DNA of 64,000 nucleotides from Alviniconcha marisindica (lineage: Eukaryota > Mollusca > Gastropoda > Provannidae), in the NCBI GenBank assembly GCA_018857735.1, contig JABMCL010001765.1, positions 122,001-186,000 on the forward strand, in the 5' to 3' direction. Below are positions 40,801 through 46,360 of the stretch, piece by piece. A program made the position numbers and the translations under genes. Numbering within the stretch: position 1 is the first letter of the stretch; every line of letters begins with the position of its first letter. The notes under the pieces are model-generated. The model worked only from the letters and a program-made list of their open reading frames with translations. It was not told the origin of the DNA and did no database searches.

Positions 40801-41741
40801 CTATATCTGTAGAAAATACTGTCATGTTACTTTCGCTCCTTGGTGAGCCTCCCTGAAGGCTTCTCTGTATTGGAACCTGCTGCCATTACATTGGTTTCAG
40901 AAGAGCAATCAATTGCTCTTATCTGGCAAGTTGCATAAGGTCACGTTTACAAGAGCAACATAGGATAAGAATTAAGAGCAAGAACTTTGCTGTCATCTGG
41001 CACATCTGGCACTTTCTCTTATCTGGAGTCAACTGTAATAGCTAATAGCTAAACTAACTGTAATAGCTAAAAATTTGTGCAGCAGAATTAAAAACATATT
41101 TTTAAAAAGTATATAAAAATAATAATAATAACTACATGCACCAAATATCACATAACTGCAAGATTCTGAAGCACATTCAGCCACAAAACAACAACAACAA
41201 CAACAAAAAAACAGAGCTGTTCAACACTTCCATTTGATTTCAGCGCATGGATTCCACTTGTGTGCATGGACTGTGAATGTGTGTTGGCCCCTCCTCCCCA
41301 ATCTCATCGTGAGACTGACTGGTGAGTCAGTGTTTGTCTCTGTTGACTGGTGAGTCAGTGTTTGTCTTTGTCTCTGTTGCTTGGTCTCACTGTCTGCCCC
41401 CCACTCCCCTCCCAAAACTCTCTCCCCACCCCCCCCCCCCCCCCCCCCCCCAATGTGATGACCAAACTCACCTTGGTGCTGGCACAAGCTTTTCCTCGTC
41501 CATAATCCCGGTGGGCGGCCCGCTTGTCCAGCTTGGCCCACAAGGACTGCGCTTTCCACGAGGACTTCAGCTGCTCCTTCAGCCTGGTGTAGAAGTTGCA
41601 GTGGTCCACGTGGCGCAGCCCCGTCACGTCCAGCAGCTGCTGGAAGGAGGACAGGATGCTCTTGCACGTGACCGCCGTGAAGAACTGGTCGAAGGCGGCC
41701 TCCACGAGTGAGGCGTGATCGTTGTCATCCTGCTTGGGCAT
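643..41741 (-). CDS. MICAL: MICAL-type [F-actin]-monooxygenase, 23 coding exons, C-terminus off the left edge
   Basis: This gene encodes an NADPH-dependent flavoprotein that, by family knowledge, oxidises methionines of F-actin and disassembles filaments, linking plexin or Rab signals to the cytoskeleton. Coding exons on the minus strand are: 41741-41472, 36323-36116, 35667-35554, 34515-34414, 33978-33722, 32619-32362, 28750-28545, 26383-26247, 21572-21419, 21096-21048, 20669-20522, 19507-19383, 17514-17452, 16681-16463, 16276-16084, 15268-15180, 13654-13567, 12313-12118, 10920-10891, 5923-5652, 5201-1932, 1281-1220, 832-643. All junctions are GT-AG and in phase, giving about 2,233 residues. 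Seen: GAGPCG FAD motif (residues 95-100), GADG (D224), GD (398-399), CH domain (519-634), LIM (786-842), acidic and Ser/Lys-rich region (about 1000-2149), bMERB start (about 2171). The start ATG sits in CGCACCATGC, a good animal context. The length resembles long MICAL isoforms. The remaining C-terminal exon(s) lie beyond position 1. Confidence 0.95.
833..1219. repeat. Intron 22 with (GA)n, (ACAG)n and (TG)n microsatellites
   Basis: An almost pure GA tract spans about 951-1017, then ACAG repeats to about 1060, (TG)n to 1096, and G runs at 1106-1124. Several ORFs on both strands here are only microsatellite translations. Confidence 0.9.
1220..1281 (-). CDS. MICAL: MICAL coding exon 22, 62-nt linker exon
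   Basis: It encodes (V)[20 protein letters not shown] between the giant exon and the bMERB exon. The acceptor is ttgcag at 1282-1287 and the donor is gtgaga at 1214-1219. It takes the single base left by exon 21 (G+TG=Val) and ends in phase 0, exactly what exon 23 needs. The Asp/Ser-rich start could be a kinase target, but that is inference. It is short enough to be skipped, but skipping 62 nt would shift the frame. Confidence 0.8.
1282..1931. repeat. Intron 21 with a near-perfect foldback (1599-1721)
   Basis: Arms 1599-1630 and 1690-1721 are 32-nt inverted repeats with two mismatches. Inside them sits a second palindrome (aagagggg ... ccccctctt, about 1645-1670), so RNA from here should form one long hairpin. 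On the minus (gene) strand both arms contain AATAAA (within 1593-1604 and 1712-1717). A pyrimidine-rich tract lies between 1850 and 1900. No exon is seen inside. Confidence 0.85.
1932..5201 (-). CDS. MICAL: MICAL coding exon 21: giant low-complexity exon, 3,270 nt
   Basis: It encodes about 1,089 residues joining the LIM-proximal linker to the C-terminal bMERB. In order: [18 protein letters not shown] start; a Glu/Asp-rich stretch with [15 protein letters not shown] runs (roughly the first 300 residues); Ser-rich acidic patches; an Ala/Ser/Lys/Pro-rich middle (about 540-760); and a Lys/Arg/Ser-rich end ([20 protein letters not shown]). It is predicted to be disordered and matches the long spacer of large MICAL isoforms in character, not in alignable sequence. 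The acceptor is ttgcag at 5202-5207 and the donor is gtctgt at 1926-1931, a weak match. Reading through the donor gives two extra codons and a TAG, so intron retention would yield a protein without bMERB. Many plus-strand ORFs opposite this exon are shadows. Confidence 0.93.
5202..5651. other. Intron 20, nothing recognised
   Basis: AT-rich intron with short oligo(T)/oligo(A) runs near 5250-5270. No repeat or extra exon was recognised. Confidence 0.6.
5652..5923 (-). CDS. MICAL: MICAL coding exon 20, linker ending in an acidic run
   Basis: It encodes (G)[20 protein letters not shown], then a helical segment ([20 protein letters not shown]), a basic patch, and [15 protein letters not shown]. 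The acceptor is at 5924-5925 (ggcag) and the donor is gtatgg at 5646-5651. It takes two bases from exon 19 and leaves one for exon 21. The function is unknown; it lies in the spacer between LIM and bMERB. Confidence 0.88.
6417..7015. repeat. 27-bp minisatellite, about 22 copies
   Basis: The unit resembles 'cagatagcatccctgtcaca' followed by 'tcccaat', with variants. Because 27 is a multiple of 3 both strands stay open, giving 9-residue repeats (SDSI.VTSQ on plus, W-D-V-type on minus). No start, splice or family evidence makes these real proteins. The sequence just 5' (6340-6375, 'ggaatcaaacccacaacct') resembles the B-box half of a tRNA-derived SINE, in weak form. Confidence 0.85.
8830..9200. 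repeat. Intronic inverted repeat (diverged foldback)
   Basis: The segment about 8830-8916 (agattctaattttagctgat ... ggtgcaag) recurs inverted at about 9087-9200 (cttgcacc ... atcagtaaaattagaatct), separated by about 170 bp. The arms are roughly 85-110 bp and clearly diverged. The outer halves (8755-8800 and 9200-9290) also look related. It may be an old MITE-like or palindromic insertion. Confidence 0.6.
10891..10920 (-). CDS. MICAL: MICAL coding exon 19: 30-nt microexon
   Basis: It encodes (D)DEEGLHSGG(G). The acceptor ctacccgcag reads gggtag on the minus strand at 10921-10926, and the donor is gtaagt at 10885-10890. It takes two bases from exon 18 and leaves two for exon 20, so it can be skipped without changing frame. 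It extends the acidic tail of exon 18 (DEEDDDSDE). The strong donor and exact phase fit support it; the small size lowers confidence. Confidence 0.68.
10921..12117. other. Intron 18
   Basis: It holds a two-copy tandem duplication of about 64 bp (11016-11083 and 11084-11145, sharing 'gaagaacagtgagcacacat'), a (GT)n tract 11363-11398 followed by G12, and one copy of a dispersed repeat (11400-11600) that also occurs at 62290-62645. The rest (11610-12100) shows nothing. Confidence 0.6.
11400..11605 (+). repeat. Dispersed repeat copy A (probable LINE or SINE 3' end)
   Basis: 'aggatgagaatagtgatggt' and 'gtggcacccacattttcctt', ending 'ggaataaagaattttttgac', match the copy at 62290-62645 in the same order. 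The terminal 'gaataaagaa' resembles retroelement 3' ends. The family is not identified. Confidence 0.6.
12118..12313 (-). CDS. MICAL: MICAL coding exon 18, acidic linker
   Basis: It encodes (P)[20 protein letters not shown] and [20 protein letters not shown], ending [12 protein letters not shown]. The acceptor is ctccag at 12314-12319 and the donor is gtaagt at 12112-12117. It takes one base from exon 17 and passes two to the microexon. Part of the acidic spacer after the LIM domain. Confidence 0.9.
12314..13566. other. Intron 17
   Basis: It contains (GT)n at 12822-12850, a C16 run at 12885-12900, and a decayed non-LTR retrotransposon fragment (12905-13302). Stretch 12330-12800 shows nothing recognisable. 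Confidence 0.6.
12905..13302 (+). mobile_element. Non-LTR retrotransposon ORF2 C-terminal fragment (frameshifted)
   Basis: Frame +3 ends '[20 protein letters not shown]' KLEV-stop at 13301, preceded by [18 protein letters not shown]. This resembles the C-terminal zinc-knuckle tail of Jockey/CR1-type reverse transcriptases (CPLHxEAR...LAxKLWG...DLxRTAxF). Upstream, a different frame gives [19 protein letters not shown], the expected preceding part, so at least one frameshift separates them. Dead fragment, plus strand, opposite to MICAL. Confidence 0.75.
13567..13654 (-). CDS. MICAL: MICAL coding exon 17, post-LIM linker
   Basis: It encodes [29 protein letters not shown]. The acceptor is ttgcag at 13655-13660 and the donor is gtaggt at 13561-13566. 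It enters in phase 0 and leaves one base (C). Thr/Glu-rich and probably disordered. Assigned by phase and splice sites, not by similarity. Confidence 0.8.
13655..15179. other. Intron 16
   Basis: It includes a CA/TG tract near 13970-14015, the 46-bp minisatellite (14203-14710) and plain AT-rich DNA (14710-15170). No other element was recognised. Confidence 0.6.
14203..14710. repeat. 46-bp minisatellite, 11 copies
   Basis: The unit is 'cgcagattactgcacctgcc' plus 'ctgggcaagaccaggccggctagtat'. Copies start about every 46 bp from 14203 to 14663. The last five copies (from 14479) are nearly identical (accaggccggctagtat) while the first six vary, suggesting recent expansion at the right end. Confidence 0.9.
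15180..15268 (-). CDS. MICAL: MICAL coding exon 16: end of LIM zinc finger
   Basis: It encodes (V)[29 protein letters not shown]. The CxxH pair (C839, H842) completes the second LIM zinc site begun in exon 15. A basic tail (RMRPRRKR) follows. The acceptor is ttgcag at 15269-15274 and the donor is gtaggc at 15174-15179. The exon takes one base from exon 15 and ends in phase 0. Confidence 0.92.
15269..16083. other. Intron 15
   Basis: AT-rich; short (AT)n near 15590; a T16 tract near 15695 and an A11/GA-rich tract at 15760-15790. Nothing else recognised. The LIM frame runs on past the donor as [13 protein letters not shown] residues but this is intronic. Confidence 0.6.
16084..16276 (-). CDS. 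MICAL: MICAL coding exon 15: main part of LIM domain
   Basis: It encodes [15 protein letters not shown], then [31 protein letters not shown] and [18 protein letters not shown]. Zinc ligands seen: CxxC (786, 789), HxxC (HRHC), then CxxC (CDYC) of the second module; the last pair is in exon 16. The pattern and 'VYxMERxxAEGxFFHRxC' are hallmarks of the MICAL LIM domain. The acceptor is ttgcag at 16277-16282 and the donor is gtgagc at 16078-16083. Confidence 0.96.
16463..16681 (-). CDS. MICAL: MICAL coding exon 14, CH-LIM linker
   Basis: It encodes 73 residues from [20 protein letters not shown] to [10 protein letters not shown], both ends in phase 0. Acceptor tgcag at 16682-16686, donor gtaagg at 16457-16462. 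Contains the [10 protein letters not shown] segment and a short Pro-rich run that could bind SH3 domains (inference; the vertebrate CasL-binding motif is also proline-rich). Confidence 0.88.
16682..17451. repeat. Intron 13 with foldback, dispersed repeat and CA tract
   Basis: Arms 16763-16793 and 16897-16927 are 31-nt inverted repeats without mismatch (the loop is about 100 nt). A dispersed repeat with 'tggtgttttacgcccagaca' and 'ggttatctcagggcgtgaca' sits at 17045-17105, and related copies occur at 31665, 46455 and 47810. (CA)n/(CATG)n fills 17270-17450, directly against the donor of exon 13. Confidence 0.8.
17452..17514 (-). CDS. MICAL: MICAL coding exon 13, 63-nt basic/acidic linker cassette
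   Basis: It encodes [21 protein letters not shown] (21 residues; given as [10 protein letters not shown] + [11 protein letters not shown]). Phase 0 at both ends, so it can be skipped cleanly. The acceptor is ctgcag at 17515-17520. The donor is gtgtgt at 17446-17451, inside a UG-rich stretch. Accepted for exact phase fit and charged content; it could be an alternative cassette. Confidence 0.62.
18323..18631. repeat. 39-bp minisatellite, 8 copies
   Basis: The unit is 'aaaactgcatgcctcaacaa' plus 'ggcccagcacaggcaatct'. Since 39 is divisible by 3, frames stay open on both strands ([11 protein letters not shown] on plus; [13 protein letters not shown] on minus), which is not evidence of coding. 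Confidence 0.88.
18770..19216 (+). mobile_element. Non-LTR retrotransposon 3'-end fragment with (ATT)n tail
   Basis: Plus-strand translation includes [20 protein letters not shown] and [16 protein letters not shown]. 'FSYxAPxIWNxLP...L..FK..LKTHLF' is the usual C-terminus of many LINE ORF2 proteins. It is followed by (TG)n, 'gcgctcaaagtaccaattac' and an (ATT)n tail, consistent with a LINE 3' UTR or a SINE sharing that tail. Heavily truncated at 5'. Confidence 0.68.
19383..19507 (-). CDS. MICAL: MICAL coding exon 12, basic linker after CH
   Basis: It encodes (T)[20 protein letters not shown] and [21 protein letters not shown]. The acceptor is ttgcag at 19508-19513 and the donor is gtaagg at 19377-19382. 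Strongly basic; RRVSLF is a good match to a basophilic kinase site (RRxS). The same position in other MICALs is also a basic post-CH linker. Confidence 0.9.
19508..20521. repeat. Intron 11: CA tract, G-runs and an array of CH-exon-derived repeats
   Basis: (CA)n occurs at 19651-19690, G-runs at 19745-19772, 19915-19955 and 20194-20212. From about 19965 to 20521 the DNA consists of seven to eight diverged tandem copies of about 75-85 bp, each matching the last 50-60 nt of exon 11 plus its donor. See the separate repeat entry. Confidence 0.85.
19965..20521 (-). repeat. Tandem array derived from the 3' end and splice donor of the CH exon
   Basis: On the minus strand, exon 11 ends CTCTGCCTTCAA|GTGAGTATACC. 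Intronic copies repeat this: 20281-20340 retains CTCTGCCTTCAAGTGAGT exactly and an upstream CTATCCCAGTGCTGTGAA, close to the exon's CTATCCCAGTTCTATGAA. Other copies lie at about 20446-20500, 20360-20425, 20215-20265, 20125-20180, 20045-20105 and 19970-20035, with a weaker one at 19785-19860. In one frame the copies still read like [15 protein letters not shown] or [13 protein letters not shown] beside the real [12 protein letters not shown]. No copy carries an obvious own acceptor. Confidence 0.85.
20522..20669 (-). CDS. MICAL: MICAL coding exon 11: C-terminal part of CH domain
   Basis: It encodes [40 protein letters not shown] and LFKHEPLPS. 'A...A..ELGI.PV.TG.D......PDKL.M..YLSQFYE.F' is the last helices of a type-2 CH domain as in all MICALs. 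The acceptor is ttcag at 20670-20674 and the donor is gtgagt at 20516-20521. Phase 0 in, one base out. Confidence 0.96.
20670..21047. other. Intron 10, nothing but short purine and CA tracts
   Basis: A short CA run at 20909-20928 and GAGA runs at 20950-21015 are present. No other element was recognised. Confidence 0.6.
21048..21096 (-). CDS. MICAL: MICAL coding exon 10: CH domain middle, 49 nt
   Basis: It encodes (I)[16 protein letters not shown], equivalent to the 'INFDSLNEDDAVENNQL'-like loop of other MICAL CH domains. Acceptor cag at 21097-21099, donor gtgagt at 21042-21047. It takes two bases from exon 9 (AT+A=Ile) and ends in phase 0. Confidence 0.9.
21097..21418. other. Intron 9, nothing recognised
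   Basis: 322 bp, no repeat seen. Confidence 0.6.
21419..21572 (-). CDS. MICAL: MICAL coding exon 9: N-terminal part of CH domain
   Basis: It encodes (E)[40 protein letters not shown] and [10 protein letters not shown](I). 'LLRWCQ...Y..V.V.D.T.SWRSGLA.CALIH.FRP.LI' is diagnostic for a CH domain. The acceptor is ccccag at 21573-21578 and the donor is gtaagc at 21413-21418. CH domains of MICALs support actin targeting. Confidence 0.96.
21790..25540. other. Homopolymer-rich stretch, suspected low-quality consensus or heavily decayed DNA
   Basis: For about 3.7 kb the sequence is built largely of runs of three to ten identical bases (for example aaaaggggg, ccccaaaa, ttttcccccaaaattttggg), with almost none of the CA/GA microsatellites that fill the rest of the window. 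No ORF has a family signature. Fragments such as 'gattcaaatgtggggcgctc' (23529) and 'gggatcaaaccgggagaaca' (23709) look like tRNA-derived SINE remnants. The boundaries are approximate. Confidence 0.6.
25640..25833. repeat. Foldback with 27-nt arms
   Basis: Arm 25640-25666 and the reverse complement of 25807-25833 agree at 26 of 27 positions (attatgttggatgtcagg..). The loop of about 140 nt is open on the plus strand (within the ORF 25549-25797) but resembles nothing known. Confidence 0.85.
26247..26383 (-). CDS. MICAL: MICAL coding exon 8: monooxygenase C-terminal end and link to CH
   Basis: It encodes (R)[40 protein letters not shown] and NVIPN. 'RYPNLN...V.P.QV..L.D' is the conserved end of the MICAL catalytic region. 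Acceptor gtgcag at 26384-26389, donor gtgggt at 26241-26246. Two bases enter from exon 7 (AG+G=Arg), one leaves. Confidence 0.94.
26384..28544. other. Intron 7 with the 57-bp minisatellite
   Basis: A C/G-rich patch lies at 26571-26640, CA tracts at 27137-27170, and the 57-bp array at 27341-28350. Stretch 26700-27120 shows nothing recognised. Confidence 0.6.
27341..28350. repeat. 57-bp minisatellite, 18 copies, with shortened units
   Basis: The unit is 'tgtacttcccctttcctgtg' + 'gtgctataaatacacagagg' + 'tcatcatgacagttcgt'. Anchors occur near 27350, 27407, 27464, 27521, 27572, 27629, 27686, 27743, 27794, 27851, 27908, 27965, 28022, 28079, 28136, 28193, 28250 and 28307. Three junctions are shortened to 51 bp ('catgaccattgtac' or 'catgaccgttgtac'), recurring after four or five full units, a higher-order pattern. 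Because 57 is 19 codons, long ORFs with a 19-residue repeat ([19 protein letters not shown]) arise; no gene is implied. Each unit holds a TATAAATA box-like element. Confidence 0.95.
28545..28750 (-). CDS. MICAL: MICAL coding exon 7: monooxygenase, FAD-proximal helix
   Basis: It encodes [60 protein letters not shown] and QYSIDPNT(R). 'FWPxGxGxARGFL.AFDAAW' directly follows the GD motif and is among the most conserved MICAL segments. The acceptor is ttgcag at 28751-28756 and the donor is gtagga at 28539-28544. Confidence 0.97.
28751..32361. other. Intron 6, about 3.6 kb
   Basis: It contains (CA)n at 30628-30652, a GC-rich stretch open on both strands at 30890-31190, (TG)n/(CATG)n at 31275-31420, a dispersed repeat at 31665-31710 ('taatgcccagccaaccttga') and CAGA repeats at 32245-32320. 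Position 30440-30545 resembles a decayed tRNA-derived SINE, weakly. Stretches 28850-30430 and 31720-32240 show nothing recognisable. Confidence 0.55.
32362..32619 (-). CDS. MICAL: MICAL coding exon 6: monooxygenase, GD motif
   Basis: It encodes 86 residues: [80 protein letters not shown] and GDSLLE. GD at 398-399 matches the second FAD-binding motif of class A flavoprotein monooxygenases, and '[10 protein letters not shown]' is typical of MICAL. Phase 0 on both sides; acceptor cacag at 32620-32624, donor gtgagc at 32356-32361. Confidence 0.97.
32620..33721. other. Intron 5
   Basis: A dispersed repeat ('tttaacgtcctgtcatccac' with 'agggtcacctcaggatgaaa') lies at 32975-33055, related to 40590-40640 and to the inverse copy at 63940-63990. 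Imperfect CAGA repeats fill 33457-33700 up to the exon 5 donor. The rest shows nothing. Confidence 0.6.
33722..33978 (-). CDS. MICAL: MICAL coding exon 5: monooxygenase substrate-domain part
   Basis: It encodes (G)[80 protein letters not shown] and GVLKQ. '[21 protein letters not shown]...ISGVAFIxNQxFF..L...[33 protein letters not shown]' is a very strong MICAL match. Acceptor tgcag at 33979-33983, donor gtcagt at 33716-33721. Confidence 0.98.
33979..34413. repeat. Intron 4 with (GAGT)n/(TG)n
   Basis: GAGT repeats at 34150-34182 are followed by (GT)n to 34241. The remainder is plain. Confidence 0.85.
34414..34515 (-). CDS. MICAL: MICAL coding exon 4: monooxygenase DG motif
   Basis: It encodes (S)[19 protein letters not shown] and [14 protein letters not shown]. 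'[13 protein letters not shown]' is the DG motif that contacts FAD and NADPH in this enzyme class (D224). Acceptor ttcag at 34516-34520, donor gtaaat at 34408-34413. Confidence 0.96.
34516..35553. other. Intron 3 with (AT)n
   Basis: A pure (AT)n tract spans about 34804-34860. The rest, 34870-35550, is AT-rich with no element recognised. Confidence 0.6.
35554..35667 (-). CDS. MICAL: MICAL coding exon 3: monooxygenase
   Basis: It encodes (S)[19 protein letters not shown] and [18 protein letters not shown]. 'IRQLQ..LLKVALLLGVE.H..V.FEGL.EPP..Q' is conserved in MICALs. Acceptor ttcag at 35668-35672, donor gtaaga at 35548-35553. Confidence 0.96.
35668..36115. other. Intron 2, nothing recognised
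   Basis: Short ATC repeats near 35876-35895 and an 11-bp duplication (agatcacttca, 35900-35925) only. Confidence 0.6.
36116..36323 (-). CDS. MICAL: MICAL coding exon 2: FAD-binding Rossmann fold
   Basis: It encodes [60 protein letters not shown] and [15 protein letters not shown] (95-100) is the dinucleotide-binding GxGxxG; VVEKRD-like VIVEKRD ends the beta-alpha-beta unit. '[11 protein letters not shown]' and '[11 protein letters not shown]' are MICAL signatures. Acceptor ctccag at 36324-36329, donor gtgagt at 36110-36115. Confidence 0.98.
36324..41471. other. Intron 1, about 5.1 kb
   Basis: C27 run at 36583-36609; a tandem duplication of about 94 bp (37408-37496 and 37502-37590); CA tract 37650-37705; (CCA)n at 38643-38672; a six-copy repeat with DR0/DR1 motifs (39180-40110); a fragment of the same family at about 38110-38470; GAGA/CAGA at 40540-40665; and C22 at 41430-41451 just inside the exon 1 donor. 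Stretches 36620-37400 and 40680-41300 show nothing else. Confidence 0.65.
39180..40110. repeat. Six-copy, about 150-bp tandem repeat with TGACCTTGACCTT motifs
   Basis: The motif recurs at 39199, 39344, 39503 (diverged), 39657, 39806 (diverged) and 39951. Copies 1, 2 and 4 carry TGACCTTGACCTT exactly, which on the minus strand is AAGGTCAAGGTCA, two AGGTCA half-sites with no spacer. Copy 6 reads TGACCTTTGACCTT, a one-base-spaced pair. Each unit continues 'acagcaa..', a 'gatgatacaccacca'-like stretch, 'aagtttggttgcaaa' and 'cagttcagaagatata'. A diverged dispersed copy occurs at 48045-48205. Confidence 0.88.
41472..41741 (-). CDS. MICAL: MICAL coding exon 1 with start codon
   Basis: It encodes 90 residues: [90 protein letters not shown]. 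'FD.F..A.TCK.IL..F..L', '[25 protein letters not shown]' match MICAL N-termini. The ATG at 41741-41739 has context CGCACCATGC. The upstream frame in the same exon is open to the acceptor, so a longer N-terminus cannot be excluded. Donor gtgagt at 41466-41471. Confidence 0.96.
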
Positions 41742-41852
41742 GGTGCGGGCAGCGGGGAAGTCCAAGCCACAGGGGTCGTCAGAGAGGGTAGTGGTGGTGG
41801 TGGTGGTGGTGGTGTTTTCTGCCCAGCTGCCCGGCCTGCAGGTTTCTGCTGG
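41742..41852 (-). other. 5' UTR part of MICAL first coding exon
   Basis: An acceptor ttccag at 41853-41858 starts this exon, so at least one 5' non-coding exon lies upstream. The segment contains a (CCA)n/(ACC)n stretch (about 41791-41815) reading as a Thr run in the MICAL frame. No in-frame stop separates it from the ATG. Confidence 0.75.
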
Positions 41853-43147
41853 CTGGAAAATATATAACACAGAAAGACAGGGCTGTTATTGATTACAGAC
41901 TATCCTTGTCCCTCTGAGACTGACCAGTGAGTATTTTGTATGACTAGAGCCTGAAATGGATTTATGTGTATGCTTGGTGTATGCACGTAATGACGTATAC
42001 ATGTTCATAATCATATATGCATGAAAACTGAACAAAAAAGAAAAGAAAAAAAGAAGAAGAAAAAAGTGTGAGAGAAAAAAGTAAAATACAACAGCAATAG
42101 ACAGTACAGATCATTTTAAATAATAAACAAACAAATAAATCAATAAAATACATAATTCAGAACGGTGTGTGTAGGGAGGAGGGGGTGGGGGGGGGGGGGG
42201 GGTCTCATCAAAGCAGAAGTGAAAAATAAATTCACAAGCAAACAACCCCAAAACAATAAAACTAAAGAAAGTACCACCACCACCAACAAAAGGATGAATG
42301 TGGGGTGTGGAGGGGGGGGGGGGGGGATCCCCAAAATGGATCTTGCAAATTTATATATAAATGTAATAAATATATAAATGGATCATTGGAGATAGCAATC
42401 GATGGCCAGATGATAATGCAGAAACTAGCAAGCCTATGGCCAAATAATAACTGACACAAGCTGCCACTGCTTAGGCACAATATCCAATTACCCTCAACAT
42501 TCTCCAAACTAATGCCACTGCATTCCAGCTGAACTGTGCCTCCTACCATTACCAAGTCCCAACAGGCAGAGAAATTAGAGAGGTCCACACAGCATTGACG
42601 GCCTCTGACTTTGTGCCTTGGGGCGATGGAGAAACGAGGCCATACCGTAAATGGCAAAGTTGCCCTGAAGCTCCCCTTATCTGATTAGGTTTAAATCCGC
42701 TTATTGAAGCAATTCACTTTGTACCCATCTCATCAGATTCAGACCCAAGGAAAGTGCGTGCTGAATCACATTCACAGTGCAGGAAACCCTTTAGTTTAAG
42801 TTTAACATCAGCTTTGTGTTTGCTTGGAACTTTAAAGAGACCTGTGGAGGAAATTCTGCACTATCATTCCTTCAAATTTCCACTCAGATGTACTCCCATG
42901 TAGTCAAACAGGGGAAACTGGCTGCATTTTGTTGGTTACCTATGTTTGTATTTATTGTAATGTAAATTAAAAACCTAATACTGTAATAGTAATATTGGTA
43001 ACAGTAACACAAACAATTCTTATGTATATAAAAAAATTATTTGTTTTAAAACTGTAACCTTCTCTTACACTGTTCATAAATCATATCTGAAGTCTCCCTC
43101 ACTCTCCACTCCTCTCTCCCTCAGCTTACTCTTTCCTTCAACTCTTA

Positions 43148-43225
<78 letters not shown>

Positions 43226-44097
43226 ATGCACATGTGCGTGCGTGCATGTGTGAAAGAGAGAGATAGGAGGAGGGCAGAAAGAATACAGAATATTATTCAG
43301 CAGTGCTGCTGTTGCTGACAGTGATATCAGGAGTCAGAATATGTATGTATGTATATAAAATAACCAGTCCACTGATAAACCCTGTGACAAAACGGCCATT
43401 TCTAGCTCCACCATCAACCCCGAAAGGGCCACCCGGGCCGAGGGATGGGCCCACAAGGCATAAAAACTGTTACAGAACCTGAGTCACACAGCACCCACAC
43501 AGGAGATGAAAAACAAGGCGAAGTACCCTCACAATACCCCTTTCAGTTTGACCGAAACGAAAGTGACAAATAACCACTGAACAAGACTATACCTAACTAA
43601 CCAAGAGTACCAAACTCCCCGAACCCGGGTGGCCAGTGGAAAAACCCTCGTTTGAGTGAGTGTACCCCATTCATATACAGCAGTTTTTGTTTGTTTGTCG
43701 AGTGAGCGTACCCCATTTATATAGATTTACAGCAGTTTTTGTTTTGTTTTGTTTGTTCTCCACATCTATTAGATCGTTGGCACACCTATCCGGTCTTTTG
43801 GACGGCTGGTCCAAACTGTTACAGACACTGACTTTCTCCTCGTACCCCACGCCGGCACGCAAATGCCAAACTACGTGCCCTGAGTCATGTCGACTCCCCC
43901 CACCCCACCCCCCACCCCGCGTGGGGGTTCCTCGTTGGCTCAGTGTCCGGACGGCACGGACCAACGTTTTCTGGCGCCGAAAAATTTCGACGGATAACAC
44001 GTCACGATAAAAAACCGCAAACGCCTCCACCCCCACCTCCTCTTTTGCTTTTGTGTGTGTGTGGGGGGGGGGGGGGGGGGGGCGCGAGCGTGCGTGC

Positions 44098-44138
<41 letters not shown>

Positions 44139-44430
44139 CACTCCCAAACTATAGTTTCGTATTTCTCTCCTTTATAAACTAATCTTAATCGGCTAGCGAG
44201 CGTGCATGTGCCGTGTACGTGTGTGTGTGTGTGCGTGAGCATGCGCGTCTCTTTTCTTCTTCCACGCAGGCGGCGAAAAGTGCAAGTTCACACTAGTAAG
44301 CAAATATAGGGTGTTTTGTGCGCGGTAACCCGCATCTAGTGTTCTACGCTTTCATAAGAATGGCCGGGGTCATTTACGCGCTACTCCGCTAACACGTGTG
44401 TAGTACGGACACCGAACGCACAGAAAGTAC
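41853..44430. other. Upstream region with satellites, no gene recognised
   Basis: G-runs at 42187-42202 and 42310-42327, (TG)n at 43148-43222, a near-duplicate pair at 43654-43690 and 43699-43740 ('gcgtaccccatttatatag', 'acagcagtttttgtt'), G22 at 44064-44083 and (GA)n at 44099-44134. CpG is frequent from 43780 to 44420. Any of this could hold promoter sequence; nothing proves it. Confidence 0.5.
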
Positions 44431-44460
44431 TATGCATTGCAAAAAAAAAAAAAAATCCCC

Positions 44461-44545
44461 CGCCGCTCCTGCCGGGGATCGAACCCGCAACCTTCCGACC
44501 ACGAGGCTGCCGGTTCTACCACTGAGCTACACCCCCGCCCTAGAA
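44461..44545 (-). mobile_element. tRNA-derived SINE fragment (or tRNA pseudogene)
   Basis: On the minus strand: GTGTAGCTCAGTGGTAGAAC (A box, TAGCTCAGTGG) and, about 30 nt later, GGTTCGATCCCCGGC (B box), then T13. Spacing fits a tRNA promoter, but the acceptor ends do not pair and the anticodon arm needs a nine-base loop, so a working tRNA is unlikely. Confidence 0.65.
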
Positions 44546-46080
<1,535 letters not shown>

Positions 46081-46084
46081 TCAC

Positions 46085-46360
46085 AATGAAGGTCAACAGT
46101 TTACGTTCAAACACAAACACCCAAGTAGGTCGAGAATAACACCTCATCATGTATAGTGTCTGAATGGTTTACTGAGATCAGAAGATTAGGTACGAACTCA
46201 AACACAGGTGAAGACTGACACACCACGTACTGTCCCAGTGGTTTACTAAGGTAAATAGTTTCGGTACGAACACAGACTCTCAATTAACAAGAGGCTGACA
46301 CACCATGACACTGTACTGTTTGAATGGTTACTAAGTAAACTGTCTTGGTACGAATACAAG
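46085..46360. repeat. About 78-bp tandem array, left block
   Basis: Units share 'tacgaacacaaacactcaac', 'gacacaccac' and 'tggtttactaaggtaaata'. Copies start near 46105, 46188, 46268 and 46350. The array resumes at 47036 after an unrelated 670-bp block. Confidence 0.8.

Noticed and set aside
43671..44147. 158-codon minus-strand ORF as a 5' coding exon
   Set aside because: Much of it is GA/G microsatellite translation; the rest has no family match or convincing donor.
44461..44545. Functional tRNA gene
   Set aside because: A and B boxes are good, but the acceptor stem does not pair and the anticodon loop is wrong; SINE fragment preferred.
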